Shown: positions 53,266 through 64,000 of the stretch, in pieces
Position numbering within the stretch: position 1 is the stretch's first letter
Layout: every line of letters begins with the position of its first letter
Origin: Platerodrilus igneus
Taxonomy: Eukaryota; Arthropoda; Insecta; Coleoptera; Lycidae
Length of the DNA stretch: 64,000 nt
Assembly (NCBI GenBank): GCA_036346225.1
Contig: JARFIW010000831.1
Span: 3,968,001-4,032,000, forward strand
Direction of reading: 5' to 3'
Program-made: the position numbers and the translations under genes
The notes under the pieces: generated by a model
Told to the model about the DNA's origin: nothing
The model's input: only the letters and a program-made list of their open reading frames with translations
Databases searched by the model: none

Positions 53266-54792
53266 AACGTGATCCTGTAGTGGATGCTTTCTTCAACAAA
53301 TGTTAGATCAGAATGTTACTGACAAGCCCATTTTGTCGTGCACGACAAGGTCAGTCGAGCTTTGTATTAAGCTATCAGTCATTAAATTTTTCTACCTGCT
53401 GCATATTTTAAACTATTGTTTTATATTTGATTGCATAAAACTATTTCTGTATTGAGAGGACTTGCACGTCGGTGCACGCTTTATCAAAAGCGACGCGTAA
53501 CCAGAATAATTATCACACGCGTAATTACATAAACTTATAGGTACTAATTTAGTTTAGTTGGATACTTATAACTAACAAATTTACTTTTATACACGCATAT
53601 TTGAACAATTAGAGCTAGCTAATTTAATAAGTTTGCTCTGTTGTCATAATACTGTGGTATTTGTGTTTTAATATAGGTAACGTGAACAGCTTGCACTTTT
53701 ACTATTATTTGTGTATATTTTAAACTACTAGTTGACGAAAAAAGGTGTGCACAAGGCTCCATCAAAATAATATTGCCAGGGCGTATAAATGTCCATCTGA
53801 CATACATTTTTGTTGTGGGGCTTTTTTTAACTATGTTACAACTAAACTTGCGGCAATTTTTTTTATGACAAAACAATATAGCGACAATGGTGATGAAATA
53901 ACAAAAACTACAAGGAAAGAGTGAATGCGGCGTACTTATTTTAAATTTCTACAAACGCCAGATAAGGTGGATCCTTTCAACAAGACTCGCATACGTGTAG
54001 ATACTGATTATATATGTATAAAGCAAAACAAAGCTCAAAGAATTTTAAGAAATTGTTACCAATAATTCAAGCTTAATTAGAAGTTAGTATAACTGAGCGA
54101 CGATGCTTGACTATTTTTCAATGAAATATTTAATTAAGCTAGCTCTTATGTATAAGAACTGGCACGTTTATAGTGTCAGACGGCGCCATCGACTATGTTT
54201 TATTAAAGAAAGAATGGCATTAGTCATCACTAAGGTTAAGAGCGTGCTAATGAATAGACTGGTATTCAAGCATCCGAAACGAACGACTTTGCCAAGTAGG
54301 TGCCTAATCTAATTTTCTCTTTGCTAGAAGTACAGTGTAAATAGCTATATTTTACACAACACATATGTCAACAACAACAAGTAATAGGCGCCAAGATGAC
54401 AAATATTAAGATTTTCACTTTCTCGATTGGGCGTTAGAGCATTGCGTAGGTTGTCACTCTTCGTTTGAACATTGGAGTATTGTGTAAATTTTGGTGTCTC
54501 GATTTCAAACAGTACAGTCTATGAACACGAGCAAAACCTTGAAGTAAGTTAAAACAGTAGTGTATTGTTTAAAATTCTAAGAGCTTTACGAAATTTTTGA
54601 AAGTTATACTGAACTCTCCTTTCTTTTTCCCTGAGATGTTGTTGAAAGGCACCGTCCAATTCCCGTAGTAGAATGTAGAAGGAAAATTGATTTTTCCGAA
54701 CTAACCAAGTGTCAATTTCTGCAGTGGCATGAGATTGCAGGGGCGAGTCGGCATCAAAAATATAACTCTCGTAACTCTAAAGCTTTATTAAC
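53266..54792. other. Unrecognised stretch between the two LTR elements
   Basis: A perfect 16-bp palindrome ttgtcgtgcacgacaa lies at 53,333-53,348. The open frames at 53,619-53,876 and 54,103-54,312 carry no motif. Nothing else was recognised. Confidence 0.4.
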
Positions 54793-55343
54793 AGGAAGGT
54801 TTGGGCCTTGAGAACTGCGTTTTTAAAAACCAAATCCAAAACTTCTTAACAAATTTATTTCAACCAGACATTAATTATGGAATTTTACAAAACTTGATTT
54901 AAATTACTCTAAGTCGAAAATAAATTGAACTAATTGTACTATTTTGAGTAGCCTAAGCAACTGCAATGTTAAAGCTGAATACTTTGACTGACTGCCGGGT
55001 CTTGGAGCTGCCGAACTTTTTATAATGTTCCTACCCCCTCACATGGCTGTGGGAACTTGCAGATCCCATGTCTACTTATTCTTAACTCTATTTATTACTA
55101 CATTGTTGTAATCTTACTTTCTAGGTAATCACGGTATCTTCACCGTCTGTGACCTGCCATCTGCAGTGTCACTATCGTCTCGGATACACAGTATTGCATC
55201 CGTTCTCATAAACTGTTAATAAACTTTATAAATTGTCCTTGTATTACTTTGTTGCACTACACTTAGCATTTTCTTAACACTCTCTAATACTTTCCTAATT
55301 ATTCTATTTTATAATATATACATCAATTGGGGACTACATAACT
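54793..55343 (-). repeat. Errantivirus 3' LTR
   Basis: Shares long runs with 62,668-63,193 (for example attgtactattttgagtagc, ataaactgttaataaacttt, tattctattttataatatat). On the minus strand it starts agttatgtagtcccc. It carries an extra ctgccgaactttttataatg segment near 55,010 that is missing in the other LTR. A ttataaactttattaacag-type polyadenylation context appears on the minus strand. Confidence 0.85.
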
Positions 55344-55353
55344 CCTCCCGACG
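55339..55353 (-). other. Polypurine tract
   Basis: Minus-strand gtcgggaggagtta immediately before the 3' LTR. A purine run in this place primes plus-strand DNA synthesis in LTR elements. Confidence 0.65.
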
Positions 55354-55460
55354 TACATGAAAAATTAAGGGTTTTCCCTTCTTAATTTTTAATTTAAAAA
55401 TCATTACTTAATTTCATTGCTTAAATTTCATAGTTTCTAATAGTATATTTGTTTTCTTAT

Positions 55461-57140
55461 TTACCTTTGTTTCCTTAAATCTAAAACTGTTCCTTTATTT
55501 TTGTACTTAATATACATTTTATAAAATACATATATGATCAATAAAATAGTCACAATGATTAATAAAATTGTCCAAACACTAATGTTGACGTAGTGTAATT
55601 TGGGAGTTTTTATTTCACTCAAATGTTTCTTATAGTTTTCCATCAGTTTCATGACGTGGTTGAGATCGTCTAATTCTAGATGTTCTAGTTGCACGGGTTT
55701 TTGAATTATTTCTTCGTCTTCGATTGGCGTTGTCTTGATTTGTAGCTCTAGTAAGTTTGCAAGTTTCTTGGTTGCTACGGGATCTTGGTAAACTCTGAAT
55801 ATTTCATTTTTCACTTTTAAGCAACAATTTTCTTTGAGGGTGATTAATTTGCTTCCGGTTAGTGCTAAATTGTTTTCGTCTTGATTGCAGTGGACTGTTG
55901 CTATTACTTCTGTTGGGATAATAGTTATCCATTTTTTTTTCTGTTGCTTTTTGAATCTTCATATTGGTGATTTGTACGGGTTTGGCTTCACAGTTCTCGT
56001 AATGATTTGAAAATTTTAATAATTGTACTTCGCAACTGCTCTCTTCTTGAACGGTTGTTGTTGTCAACGACTGGCATAAATATTGATTTGGTGTGACTTC
56101 GTTACATTTTTTGTTCGTATAACCATATGTTAGTTCATTTAACGATAGAAATTTGGTTTTGGGTACGATAACTTGATACATGCTAGTAATTTTCATTGGA
56201 AAAGCAAATAAATGATAATAATTATAAATGTTATTTTCTACTATGGGGATCTTTATTAAAAATGTTATGTCGTTATTCTTTACATAGACCTTAACTATAG
56301 CTATTTTTTCAAATGTTTGATTCTACTACATCAAAGGGTAACTTACTGTTGGTTATAAATGATCTAATTCTTAATAATTCTTTTCCTAAATCGATTGGTT
56401 CTATGATACTAGTGTGTAGGGTATTTTATTTTGCAAATGTTACTGTGTTTTCTAACGTGGCTAAAATTTGTTGAATTAAGATAAAGGTTGATGTTATTTG
56501 GGTGAATATTGTATTGAATCTAATTAAATCTCGCACGCCTAACATGGTAGTTTGCATGTTAGTTTCAAGGGTTTGTATTCGGTTGGCTATACTATCTTGG
56601 TTTCTTACTAGCTTTCTCAATGTTTCGTTGAATTTTATAATAGTTGATTAAGTTTGTGATATTTGGTTGCCAATTATGGTTTTTATATCGTTTTGATTTT
56701 CGATTAATTGTTGTATTGCGTTGTCATAACGTTCTGCGTCTTGATTGTCTAAATTGCATGTGATTGCTTTTATTATGTTACCTAATTCGTTGATTAGTGC
56801 TCTTTCTTCAATTGTAGTTTGTTCTGTGAGTATTAGTCTATTAAATTTATTTTCTATGTTTATCAAAATACTTTCTATTATGCTGTTATAATTCATCGTT
56901 TCTATGGCGTATTCCTTTCCGAATTTCGCTGTGTCCATTGATTGTTTAAATCGACAATAATTGTCTTTGATTATTTGAAATTCTTGTATTAGTTCTGTTA
57001 AGTGGAATTTTTATGCAAAGGTCTAGTAGTCTATGGTATTCTTCATACTTCCTAATTTTATTTGAAGTATACCGGGTTTGTTTTTTATTTCTTCCATTAC
57101 TATTTCGGTGTCCGTTCTACCTGGGCGAATGTTGACAGTA
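55461..57140 (-). pseudogene. env: Errantivirus envelope-like gene, broken
   Basis: Successive minus-strand frames give an N-terminal part (about 57,140-56,650) with KPGILQIKLGS and a long helical region rich in Ile/Asn. A region with heptad-like leucines follows (RIQTLETNMQTTM near 56,550), then a cysteine-bearing ectodomain (KKCNEVTPNQYLCQS near 56,090). The C-terminal frame 55,814-55,461 has a single transmembrane helix (SVWTILLIIVTILLIIYVFY, about residues 79-98) and a short basic tail. This layout fits the insect-retrovirus envelope group related to baculovirus fusion proteins (family knowledge). At least four stops or frame changes separate the pieces; no furin-like site was identified in frame. 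Confidence 0.72.
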
Positions 57141-57651
57141 AGTGTGATGATTGTCCATCTGAAATTACAGGATGTTTTAAGTTTTTCCACTAAATATATT
57201 TTGTTATCTTGCCGTTGTCTACTACGGCTATGTTTTTGTCCGATATTCTTTTAATTTTAAATTGGCCTAAATTACATCATTTAATTCGTCAGAGTCCTCT
57301 AATGTTATTAACTTTTTTGTGCATCTGATCAGTTTAGGGCAAGAGTTATTGAATAATTTAACATACAATTCTGAAAATCGTTTATACAAATGTTGTGTTG
57401 AAGTAAAAGTAAAATCGTTTTTTCTCGGGGGTGTATTCTTTTAGAATTTTAATTATTTGTTCCTCTTTGTCGTCCTTAGCTATTTGAATTTGGTATATTT
57501 TCTTATTATCTACTTTTGTATATTTTACGGGATTAGGGTTAATTAAAACTTTGGTAGTTATAAATTGATTGGGTTTTATATCAATGGCTTCGTTTAAGAT
57601 TTTAATCGCGGTTTTTAGTTCTTCATTTTGTGTTGAATGTATGGTGTTCAT
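57141..57651 (-). pseudogene. Post-RNase H region of pol; integrase missing
   Basis: The open segment 57,651-57,382 (LKTAIKILNEAID, VKYTKVDNKKIYQIQIA) and the following broken frames (NSCPKLIRCTKKL, KIYLVEKLK) correspond to the stretch that links RNase H to integrase in errantiviruses. The sequence then passes directly into env. No H-H-C-C zinc-binding domain or D-D-E core was seen, so an integrase deletion is inferred. Confidence 0.6.
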
Positions 57652-58250
57652 TCGTCTGGATCTTCTCTTATTTCCGTTTCATCTACGTTTTCTATAATTG
57701 ATTCCGTTTCCAGTGCGTTGAGCTGTATTGTACTTAGGGCGTCTGCGCTATTATTATAAATTCCTTTTTTGTATATAATTTCTTCTAATCGGATTCTCCA
57801 TCGTTGTAATTTTGAATTTGGTTCTTTAAGTTTGCATAGCCATACTAATGGTCTATGATCGGTGTATATGTAAAATTTTCTTCGGTATAGGTATGAACTA
57901 TAGTATTTCATTGCCCAAGTTATGGCTAATAATTCTTTCTCTATGGTGCTATATTTTTGTGCGGTTTTATTTAGGGTTCTAGATGCGTAGCTGATGGGTT
58001 TATCGCTACCTACTTTTCCTTGGCTCAATACTGCGCCTAATGCTACATTTGATGCGACTGTCGTTAATACGAATGTTTTCGAAAGGTCCGGGTATTCTAA
58101 TACGGGGTGATTCGTTAGTATATTTTTAATTTTGTCTACGGCTTTAATGAATTCCGGGGTGTGTTCAATTTTGTTTCCCTTTTTTAAACAATTTGTTTGT
58201 TTGTGGTAGGGGGTAATATAGTACTGCAGTTGTTTTATCGGAATTTGGCA
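57648..58250 (-). pseudogene. Errantivirus RNase H domain
   Basis: The open part 58,028-57,648 reads DKPISYASRTLNKTAQKY, TIEKELLAITWAMKYY (catalytic Glu), YIYTDHRPLVWL (catalytic Asp) and NNSADALS. This is the Ty3/gypsy RNase H order. An upstream frame (about 58,250-58,030) gives FVLTTVASNVALGAVLSQG-like sequence containing the first catalytic region. The frames are separate, so the domain is interrupted. Confidence 0.82.
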
Positions 58251-58395
58251 TTACTCATTGGAATGTTATTATATATCCTAAAAATGGTACTTCTTTTTGT
58301 AAAAATTCGCTTTTGTCTAATTGTGCTTTGAAATGTGTTTGTCTTAGTCTTTCAAATACTTCTCTCAATCTTTCTATGTGTTCTACTAATGATGT

Positions 58396-58800
58396 TTAAT
58401 AAACTATGATGTGGGGTAGGTATACAAGGCATTTCTCATTGTGTGTTCCTCGTAATATATTGTCCATGACCCTCTGAAAAGTAGCGGGTGCGTTCTTTAA
58501 TCCAAATGGCATTTGTTTATATTCATAATGTCCTCTAGGTGTGCTGAAGACGGTTTTCGATGTATCTTTCTCATCCATTTCTACTTGATGGTATCCTAAG
58601 GCAAAGTCTAATGTTAAAGAATATTGACATTTGCTTAATTTATCTAAAATTTCGGTTATATTAGGTAGTGGGTATTTGTCGTCTACCGTTTTTTCGTTTA
58701 GCTTTCTATAGTCTATTACCATTCTATATTTTCTCTTTCCTGATGCGTCTAATTTCTTGGGTACTATCAATACGGCGCTGCACCATGGTGAGTTGGAGTG
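58396..58800 (-). pseudogene. Errantivirus reverse transcriptase with substituted active site
   Basis: [36 protein letters not shown] and [14 protein letters not shown] (catalytic Asp of motif A) are followed by [19 protein letters not shown] (motif B). The expected Y-x-D-D box reads [11 protein letters not shown] and is followed by a stop. Both motif C aspartates are therefore replaced, which by family knowledge abolishes polymerisation. The connection to RNase H is shifted. Confidence 0.85.
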
Positions 58801-59317
58801 TTGTATGATATCTTACTCTAATAAGTCTGCTACTTATCTGTCGGCTTCTTCTTGGCATCCCTGAGGTAGTCGATATGCTTTTGTAAATATTGGTTTTTAT
58901 CCCTTAGTTCGATGTTATGCTTAATCGTGTTGGTAAATGTTAGGGGTATTCCTTCACAGTGGAATATGTCGCGGTATTCAAAGCATAAATTTTTATTGGT
59001 CTCTGCTCTTCTTGGTTGATGTCGGTATTAAAGCAAATGTTACTTAAATTTGTCTTAACATTTCGTCGTTTTCTACGGGGTTGTAATTGTTTTCTGAATT
59101 TTAATCTATCTCCATTTCGTTAAAATTCAATTTTTCTACGTTATTGGGTTTGTTAATGATAGTTCTACTAGGTAGTCATTTGAGTTTAAAATCGTCGTTG
59201 TGGCATAATTACCTTTTATTTGTACTAATGCGGTTGGGGTTTTAACTTCTTATTGAAATGTTATATAATTTATTGTTCCTAATCTGTTGTTTAATTTACT
59301 GCGATTTTTTTTTGTGT

Positions 59318-59818
59318 TCAGGGTTCTATTATATATTTTTGTTCAGTGTGGGTGTTTTGAAATTTAATGGGGATTCGTCCGTGTTTTGTTCTTAATAAAC
59401 GGTTCTTTAAGTCAATGTTGGCTCCTAATTTTTTTAGAAGGTCCATTCCTATTAGTCTGTCATATTTGTCGTTGAATACGAATACACAGAATTTGTGTTT
59501 CATTTTTACGTTGAATGTTCTAGGTAAGGGTATGTTAGCTACGAATTGGTGTAGTGTTGTTTGATGGGCTGTTTTAATTTTAAATGGTTCTCTCTCTACA
59601 TAGTCTAAATAGTGTTTCTTTACGGTTCGGGGGCTAATTAATGTTTTTGAGGATCCGGTATCGATTAATAGTTTAAGTTCAGCATGGGGTATTTCTATGT
59701 ATGGCAGTACTAAGTGATTTATATTATTTAAGTTTATTAACTTTAGTCGTTTATGAATCAGTCTATCTAAAAATTTGAGCACGCGTTTTCTTCGTCGTCC
59801 TCGTCGTAAATTTCGCAT
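59318..59818 (-). pseudogene. Errantivirus aspartic protease region
   Basis: 166 open codons. ELKLLIDTGSSKTLISP carries the D-T-G active site and RLIGMDLLKKLGANID the flap-distal block with the hydrophobic-G motif. A basic stretch (RNLRRGRRRKRVLK) precedes. It processes the polyprotein in intact relatives. Here it is cut off from gag by stops near 59,820-60,290 and from RT by frame changes at 58,800-59,310. Confidence 0.8.
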
Positions 59819-60298
59819 GTTTCTTTGCGTTCATAATTGTTCGAATGGTTTGGTTCATTGTTCGTACTTGGGTGAATGTGATTATTCTGGTCATTATTCT
59901 TTTACTTCTTGATGAAATAGATCTTCCGATGTAAAGTTTCGATTTTGGTTATTACTTGAACGAATGTGCATTATCTTTGTATTTGGTCTGGTGTTACCAG
60001 ATGAGGTATCCATAGGTGTGGGTTTATAATAACCGTTAGGGTTGTTACTACTGTTATTTGTCATTGGGGTATTTCTAATAGGGTTTGCGCTGAATGCTGG
60101 TCTTTGTTGGTTTACGTTTTGGTTGAATCTTGTTATGAATGCGGGTTTTGTGAAATTCGGGTTAAACGTGGGTTTTGGAAGTTGTTTATATTGATTATTA
60201 AAGTTGGTATCATTAAAATTTGAGTTATTACTTCGCAGTTGGTTTGTTTGTGCATTGAATGGTGTGAATTTTTGTTGGAGAATTGTTTGCCTTGCGGC

Positions 60299-60865
60299 TT
60301 ATAAAGTTTTTATTGGTGAATAACTTTTATTTGCGTTGGGGTTGTATAATCTGTGTTTGTAATAGATTACGTTTTCTTCTTCTATTATCATATTCACGAC
60401 TTCCTCTAAGTTTTGGAGACGTTGGAATCTGACTTTGTCCGATAGTCGTTTTGGTAGTGCATTTAGGTATGTATCTAATGCCACTTCGTCATACATTTTT
60501 GTCTTTATAGGTCTGATATTTTGGTCGAGTTCTTCAATTTTGAATTTCGTTAAGATTAAGCTTCTTACATCTTGGCATTTCATTCCGAATTGGTATGGCG
60601 ATTGGTTAATTTCCATTCTAAAGTTTATTAAGTCACAAACTAGGCATTCTAGGTTACGTTAATCTCCCAAATATGCTATCATTATGCGTTTAAAGGCTTC
60701 CCATTGTTCTAAATCATCCGTAGGAGTAATATATTTCTTTTATTGTCTCCGGATTTGTAAAGGTTTTCAAAAATATTTCGCCCGCGGTGATAAAGTTTCC
60801 TAGAAGGGCTTGATCTTTGTTAAAGGCGGGGATCATATTGAGGTAAATTTTCATATCCGGACTCA
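60299..60865 (-). pseudogene. gag: Errantivirus gag
   Basis: It begins at the ATG near 60,865 (MSPDMKIYLNMIPAFNKD), reads GEIFLKTFTNPETIKE, then, after a break near 60,730, FRMEINQSPYQFGMKCQD and DTYLNALPKRLSDKVRFQR, with LEEVVNMIIEEENV to 60,299. The L-x-x-Y-x-x-x-L-P and V-R-x-x-x-P-x-x-L-E-E pattern is usual in errantivirus capsids. An Asn-rich tail (about 59,940-60,290) is out of frame. Confidence 0.75.
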
Positions 60866-60899
60866 TAATGGCTGAGAGTTGTTCTCATAATTAATTGTT

Positions 60900-62650
60900 T
60901 CGTTTGACCTTAACTAATTTCAAATTTTTGTAAAAATTGGATTTATTTTGCGGTTTATATTGTTAATCTCTGGTTGGGTTTATTAATTTTCAGTTTAGAT
61001 TGCGTCGGGTTACTTGTTATTTTTAGCTTGAGTCGTTTTAGATTATTTAAAAAATTGAGTTGCTTGTATTTGTACTTCGTTGTACGGTGCTGTAATTAAT
61101 TTATGTGGTTTATGCTTGGTTATGTCTGGTTGCTTGCTGTAGTCTTGAATACGTTTATTTTTACTTCGTGGATGTTAATTTTATTGTAGGTTTGCTTTCT
61201 GATAGGTTTCGATGTGAGGGAATTAATTTCTCATGGTAATTTATTTTAATTTTGTTTTCACCAGTCATGACTTTATCTTCGCTTATTCCTGTTGATTTAA
61301 TTAAGTGTCTTTTATAACTATTCTTTATCCGTGGGTGTTTGTAATCTATAAGTGTCTAAAATGTTTCCTGTCTTGTCATCTTGTGTGTTCATTATAGAAT
61401 TGCAAGTGTCCATCAATTACTTTGTTCAATGTTGCATATAAGTATCTTTTTTATTAATACAATGAATTGTTTAAATTACAATGTTTTAGTCTACTGTAGG
61501 TGTAATTTCAGTCTCCGTGAATGCTTTACTACAATTAAATATGCAATTATACATTATTTAATCTTTTTTGAAAGGTTTTATTTTCAGTCGGTAATAGTTT
61601 AAATACGTCTGTTCTATAATTATATGCCTAGCTAATTGTTGCAGTTTTTAATTATAAAATGTCACGTTTGAATGAATGTAATTATACCTTTTATAAAGTT
61701 GCAATGCGCGTTTTATTTTTGGAATGAATCTTTCAGTAGCCGTTTTACTACAATTAGATTTCGTACTAAAATAACTTCTTATGACGTTGCGATAGTGTTT
61801 TCAGTAGCGTGGATATTTATAGTTCTGCACTGAAATTTTATTTACAACCTTTTGTAATCGCGATGCGTTTTTAATAGCTTTTTATGGTTTATGATGAACG
61901 TTTTTGACTATAATTAGATTTATTCGTATTGAATTATAACGTTGCGTTGGGCGAATGAAATGATGCGATTTGCGTTTGGATTTGCACGCTTTGTTTTAAC
62001 TCGTAATAATGATTTAATGGTTTAAGTTAATAATAGATTGCAAGGTGTTTCTATAATTTATAGAAGTACGGTGAAGTTTACGTTTGAATAATTCGTTTTT
62101 TATATTTAGTTGTGTTATATACAAAGATTTCGGTATTAAATTGTAAATTAATTACGTTCTATTTTTGGTATTTTTAAATTATTTTTGTGCGTCAGTTAAC
62201 TTTTGTATTGGTTTGTTTAATAATTGTAATAATTGTTTGTACTGTTCAATTCTAAATTCTCTCGTTTATTTTTGTTTTAAAATAGGTCCCCTTTTTAAAA
62301 ATTCAATTCTCTCAAAAATAAATTTGAAAATAATTCCTTGCAATAGCTAAGTAAATTATTTTCATAATAATGGCATAAATTTGCAATAAAATAATGGCAA
62401 ATATGTACATACAAAAAAAAAAAATTTCTAATACTAGCAATATCAAATATTTATAAAAAAAATCAATTGGTTTAAGGAAATGAACTTACACTAATTTCTT
62501 CGTCGGTTTGATGGACTTAGTCGATGTGTGTACCTTCTCCACGATCTATTCTTGTATCTCCTCCAAGTTTCTATTTGCGTTCTGCCAAATTTAGAATTGA
62601 AATTCCAGATCACTAGTTTTCGAATTTTGGTTTCCTAGTGACCTTTTGAC
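60900..62650 (-). other. Long untranslated leader of the errantivirus
   Basis: About 1.75 kb of T-rich (plus strand) sequence without coding sense between gag and the 5' LTR. Such long leaders are unusual; it may include an insertion that I cannot recognise. Confidence 0.45.
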
Positions 62651-62667
62651 ATCCTACCGACTGCGCT
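62648..62667 (-). other. Primer-binding site
   Basis: Minus-strand agcgcagtcggtaggatgtc directly after the 5' LTR. It resembles the tggcgcagtcggt-type site of several insect errantiviruses (from memory) apart from the second base. Confidence 0.55.
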
Positions 62668-63193
62668 AGTTAAGGTTCGCGCCTTGGGAACTGCGTTTTA
62701 AAAACCAATTTCAAAACTTCTTAACAAATTTCTTTCAAACAGACATTAATTATGAGATTTTACAAAATTTGATTTAAATTATCTATGTCGAAAATAAATC
62801 AAACTAATTGTACTATTTTGAGTAGCCTAAGCAACTGCAATGTTAAAGCTGAATACTTTAACTGACTGCCGGATCTTTGAGCTCCCCCTTACATGGCTGT
62901 GGAAACTTGCAGATCTCTTGTTTGCCTTTTCTTAATACTATTCATTACTAGATTGTTGTAATATTACTTTCTAGGTATTCACGGTATCTTGACCGTCTGT
63001 TACCTTCCATCTGCAGTGTGACTATCGTCTGGAATACAAAGTATTGCATCCGTTCTCATAAACTGTTAATAAACTTTATAAATTGTCCTTGTATTACTTT
63101 GTTGCACTACACTTAGCATTTTCTTAACACTCTCTAATACTTTTCTAATTATTCTATTTTATAATATATACATCAATTGGGGGATACATAGCT
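62668..63193 (-). repeat. Errantivirus 5' LTR
   Basis: Minus-strand start agctatgtatcccccaattg, end ccttaact. It pairs with 54,793-55,343 over its whole length with moderate divergence. The short inverted ends agtta/taact are of errantivirus type. Confidence 0.82.
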
Positions 63194-64000
63194 CGCGTTT
63201 AAAATAAATTTTAAAGGATAACGCAAAAACCCCTTAACCAACACAATTATGTTGTACTTCTAATCAAACTTACTGAGTGTATTTTGGCAGAAACACTCAA
63301 ACTTCAACATGAAATAAATGTTCTTGGATTTTTAGATCACAAATTTAGTTAAATGAGAGCACTGCTTATGTCCCAATGAATTAATAAGCAAAACATTAGT
63401 ATTATGCAAATAAAATAGTATACTATTATACCATATATTCTGTTGTTTAAATTTATATACATTAAATTAATTCAGCGGTTTATATGTATAAACATTTTTC
63501 TTTTCACTTCAATTGATCAGTCTAGGAATTGTATTCTCTTCCAACAAAATAATGCAAACTAAATTCAGATCAAGTCATACTACTTAACTATCAGCAAACT
63601 GATAATGGCACATCAAACTTCCGACGGAATCAAGCAAAGATATCTTTGTTTCACCGGTACATATTTACTTATCAATAATGTTAGTTCAAAGTTATACCCA
63701 AATACTCATAGGTCAATACTATTAATTTTATACTAATCGCACGATTCAAAATTATTTTAACAAAACTATATTTGAATCTAAAACGCTTTATAATTAATGC
63801 AAATAGTTAAGTTTAAATTCTTTTCAAGGTACACAATGAACATGTTAATTAATAATTTTTAATTGCTGCTCTCAAAAGATTTATTAAATGAAATATCTAA
63901 GGATGTCTGTATTTATCTTTCTAGTTTATTCCAGCTGTTAATCACGTCAACAACAAGATGTTTTCCTAAACATCTGTCATCCGTAGATCACCAAACTGCA
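63194..64000. other. Unrecognised AT-rich stretch
   Basis: No coding sense, repeat or RNA was recognised up to the window end. Confidence 0.4.

Larger units (their letters stand above)
54793..63193 (-). mobile_element. Errantivirus-type (Ty3/gypsy, env-bearing) endogenous element
   Basis: Two LTRs of about 530-550 bp enclose, on the minus strand, gag, protease, RT, RNase H and an env-like gene. This gene order with a third, envelope-type gene is that of insect errantiviruses. A polypurine tract (cgggaggagtta) precedes the 3' LTR, and gcgcagtcggtagg after the 5' LTR resembles the family's primer-binding site. The element has many stops and indels, lacks a recognisable integrase, and is not functional. 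A 1.8-kb leader separates the 5' LTR from gag. Confidence 0.88.

Overview
The window looks like arthropod, most likely insect, nuclear DNA. It is AT-rich, carries (TA)n microsatellites, and is almost wholly made of decayed transposable elements. The families seen are R1/Jockey-type and other non-LTR elements, a Penelope GIY-YIG remnant, BEL/Pao, an env-bearing Ty3-like errantivirus, a TTF-zinc-finger hAT, a tRNA SINE and a Polinton/Maverick. No host gene with an intact reading frame was recognised with confidence, and the species cannot be named from the sequence.

Layout. 1-3.7 kb: the 3' part of an R1/Jockey-like element (minus strand) abuts a degenerate endonuclease/reverse-transcriptase element (plus). 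3.7-8 kb: mostly featureless, with degenerate tandem repeats, a gag-like remnant and a GC-rich hairpin island. 8-10.2 kb: three copies of a foldback element carrying a tRNA-like sequence, bordered by (TA)n tracts and surrounding a Penelope endonuclease fragment. 14.2-20.8 kb: a nested stack. An uncharacterised 'DFSENY'-type gene (minus strand) is split by a tRNA SINE with a 13-bp target duplication and by a 4.2-kb hAT with an 8-bp target duplication. The hAT itself contains a 764-bp foldback element with its own 8-bp duplication.

24,916-40,864 is the central object: a full-length 15.9-kb Polinton (Maverick), a virus-like transposon, with long inverted repeats and a TATATA target duplication. 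It encodes protein-primed-type DNA polymerase B, retroviral-type integrase with chromodomain, a packaging ATPase, an adenain-like protease, major and minor jelly-roll capsid proteins, a phospholipase-A2/membrane-active protein and several conserved unknowns. The polymerase, ATPase, capsid genes and integrase tail are frameshifted. The protease, the phospholipase-like protein, a 98-aa terminal protein and an unusual three-exon minus-strand gene remain open. It appears to have inserted exactly into the TATA box of an older gene resembling the N-terminus of a Polinton polymerase (two zinc fingers plus the pre-polymerase domain), now found directly to its right.

To the right are a 335-bp tandem satellite (41.9-43.3 kb), a single related copy of which lies left of the Polinton. 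Then comes about 5 kb of unrecognised DNA, a decayed BEL/Pao element (48.8-53.3 kb, minus strand) and an 8.4-kb errantivirus (54.8-63.2 kb, minus strand). The errantivirus has gag, protease, RT, RNase H and env remnants, a substituted RT catalytic site and no recognisable integrase. Within the Polinton the gene order suggests two transcription blocks diverging at about 36.1 kb (virion genes leftward, packaging ATPase and integrase rightward). The terminal genes at each end would be driven from TATA boxes inside the inverted repeats.
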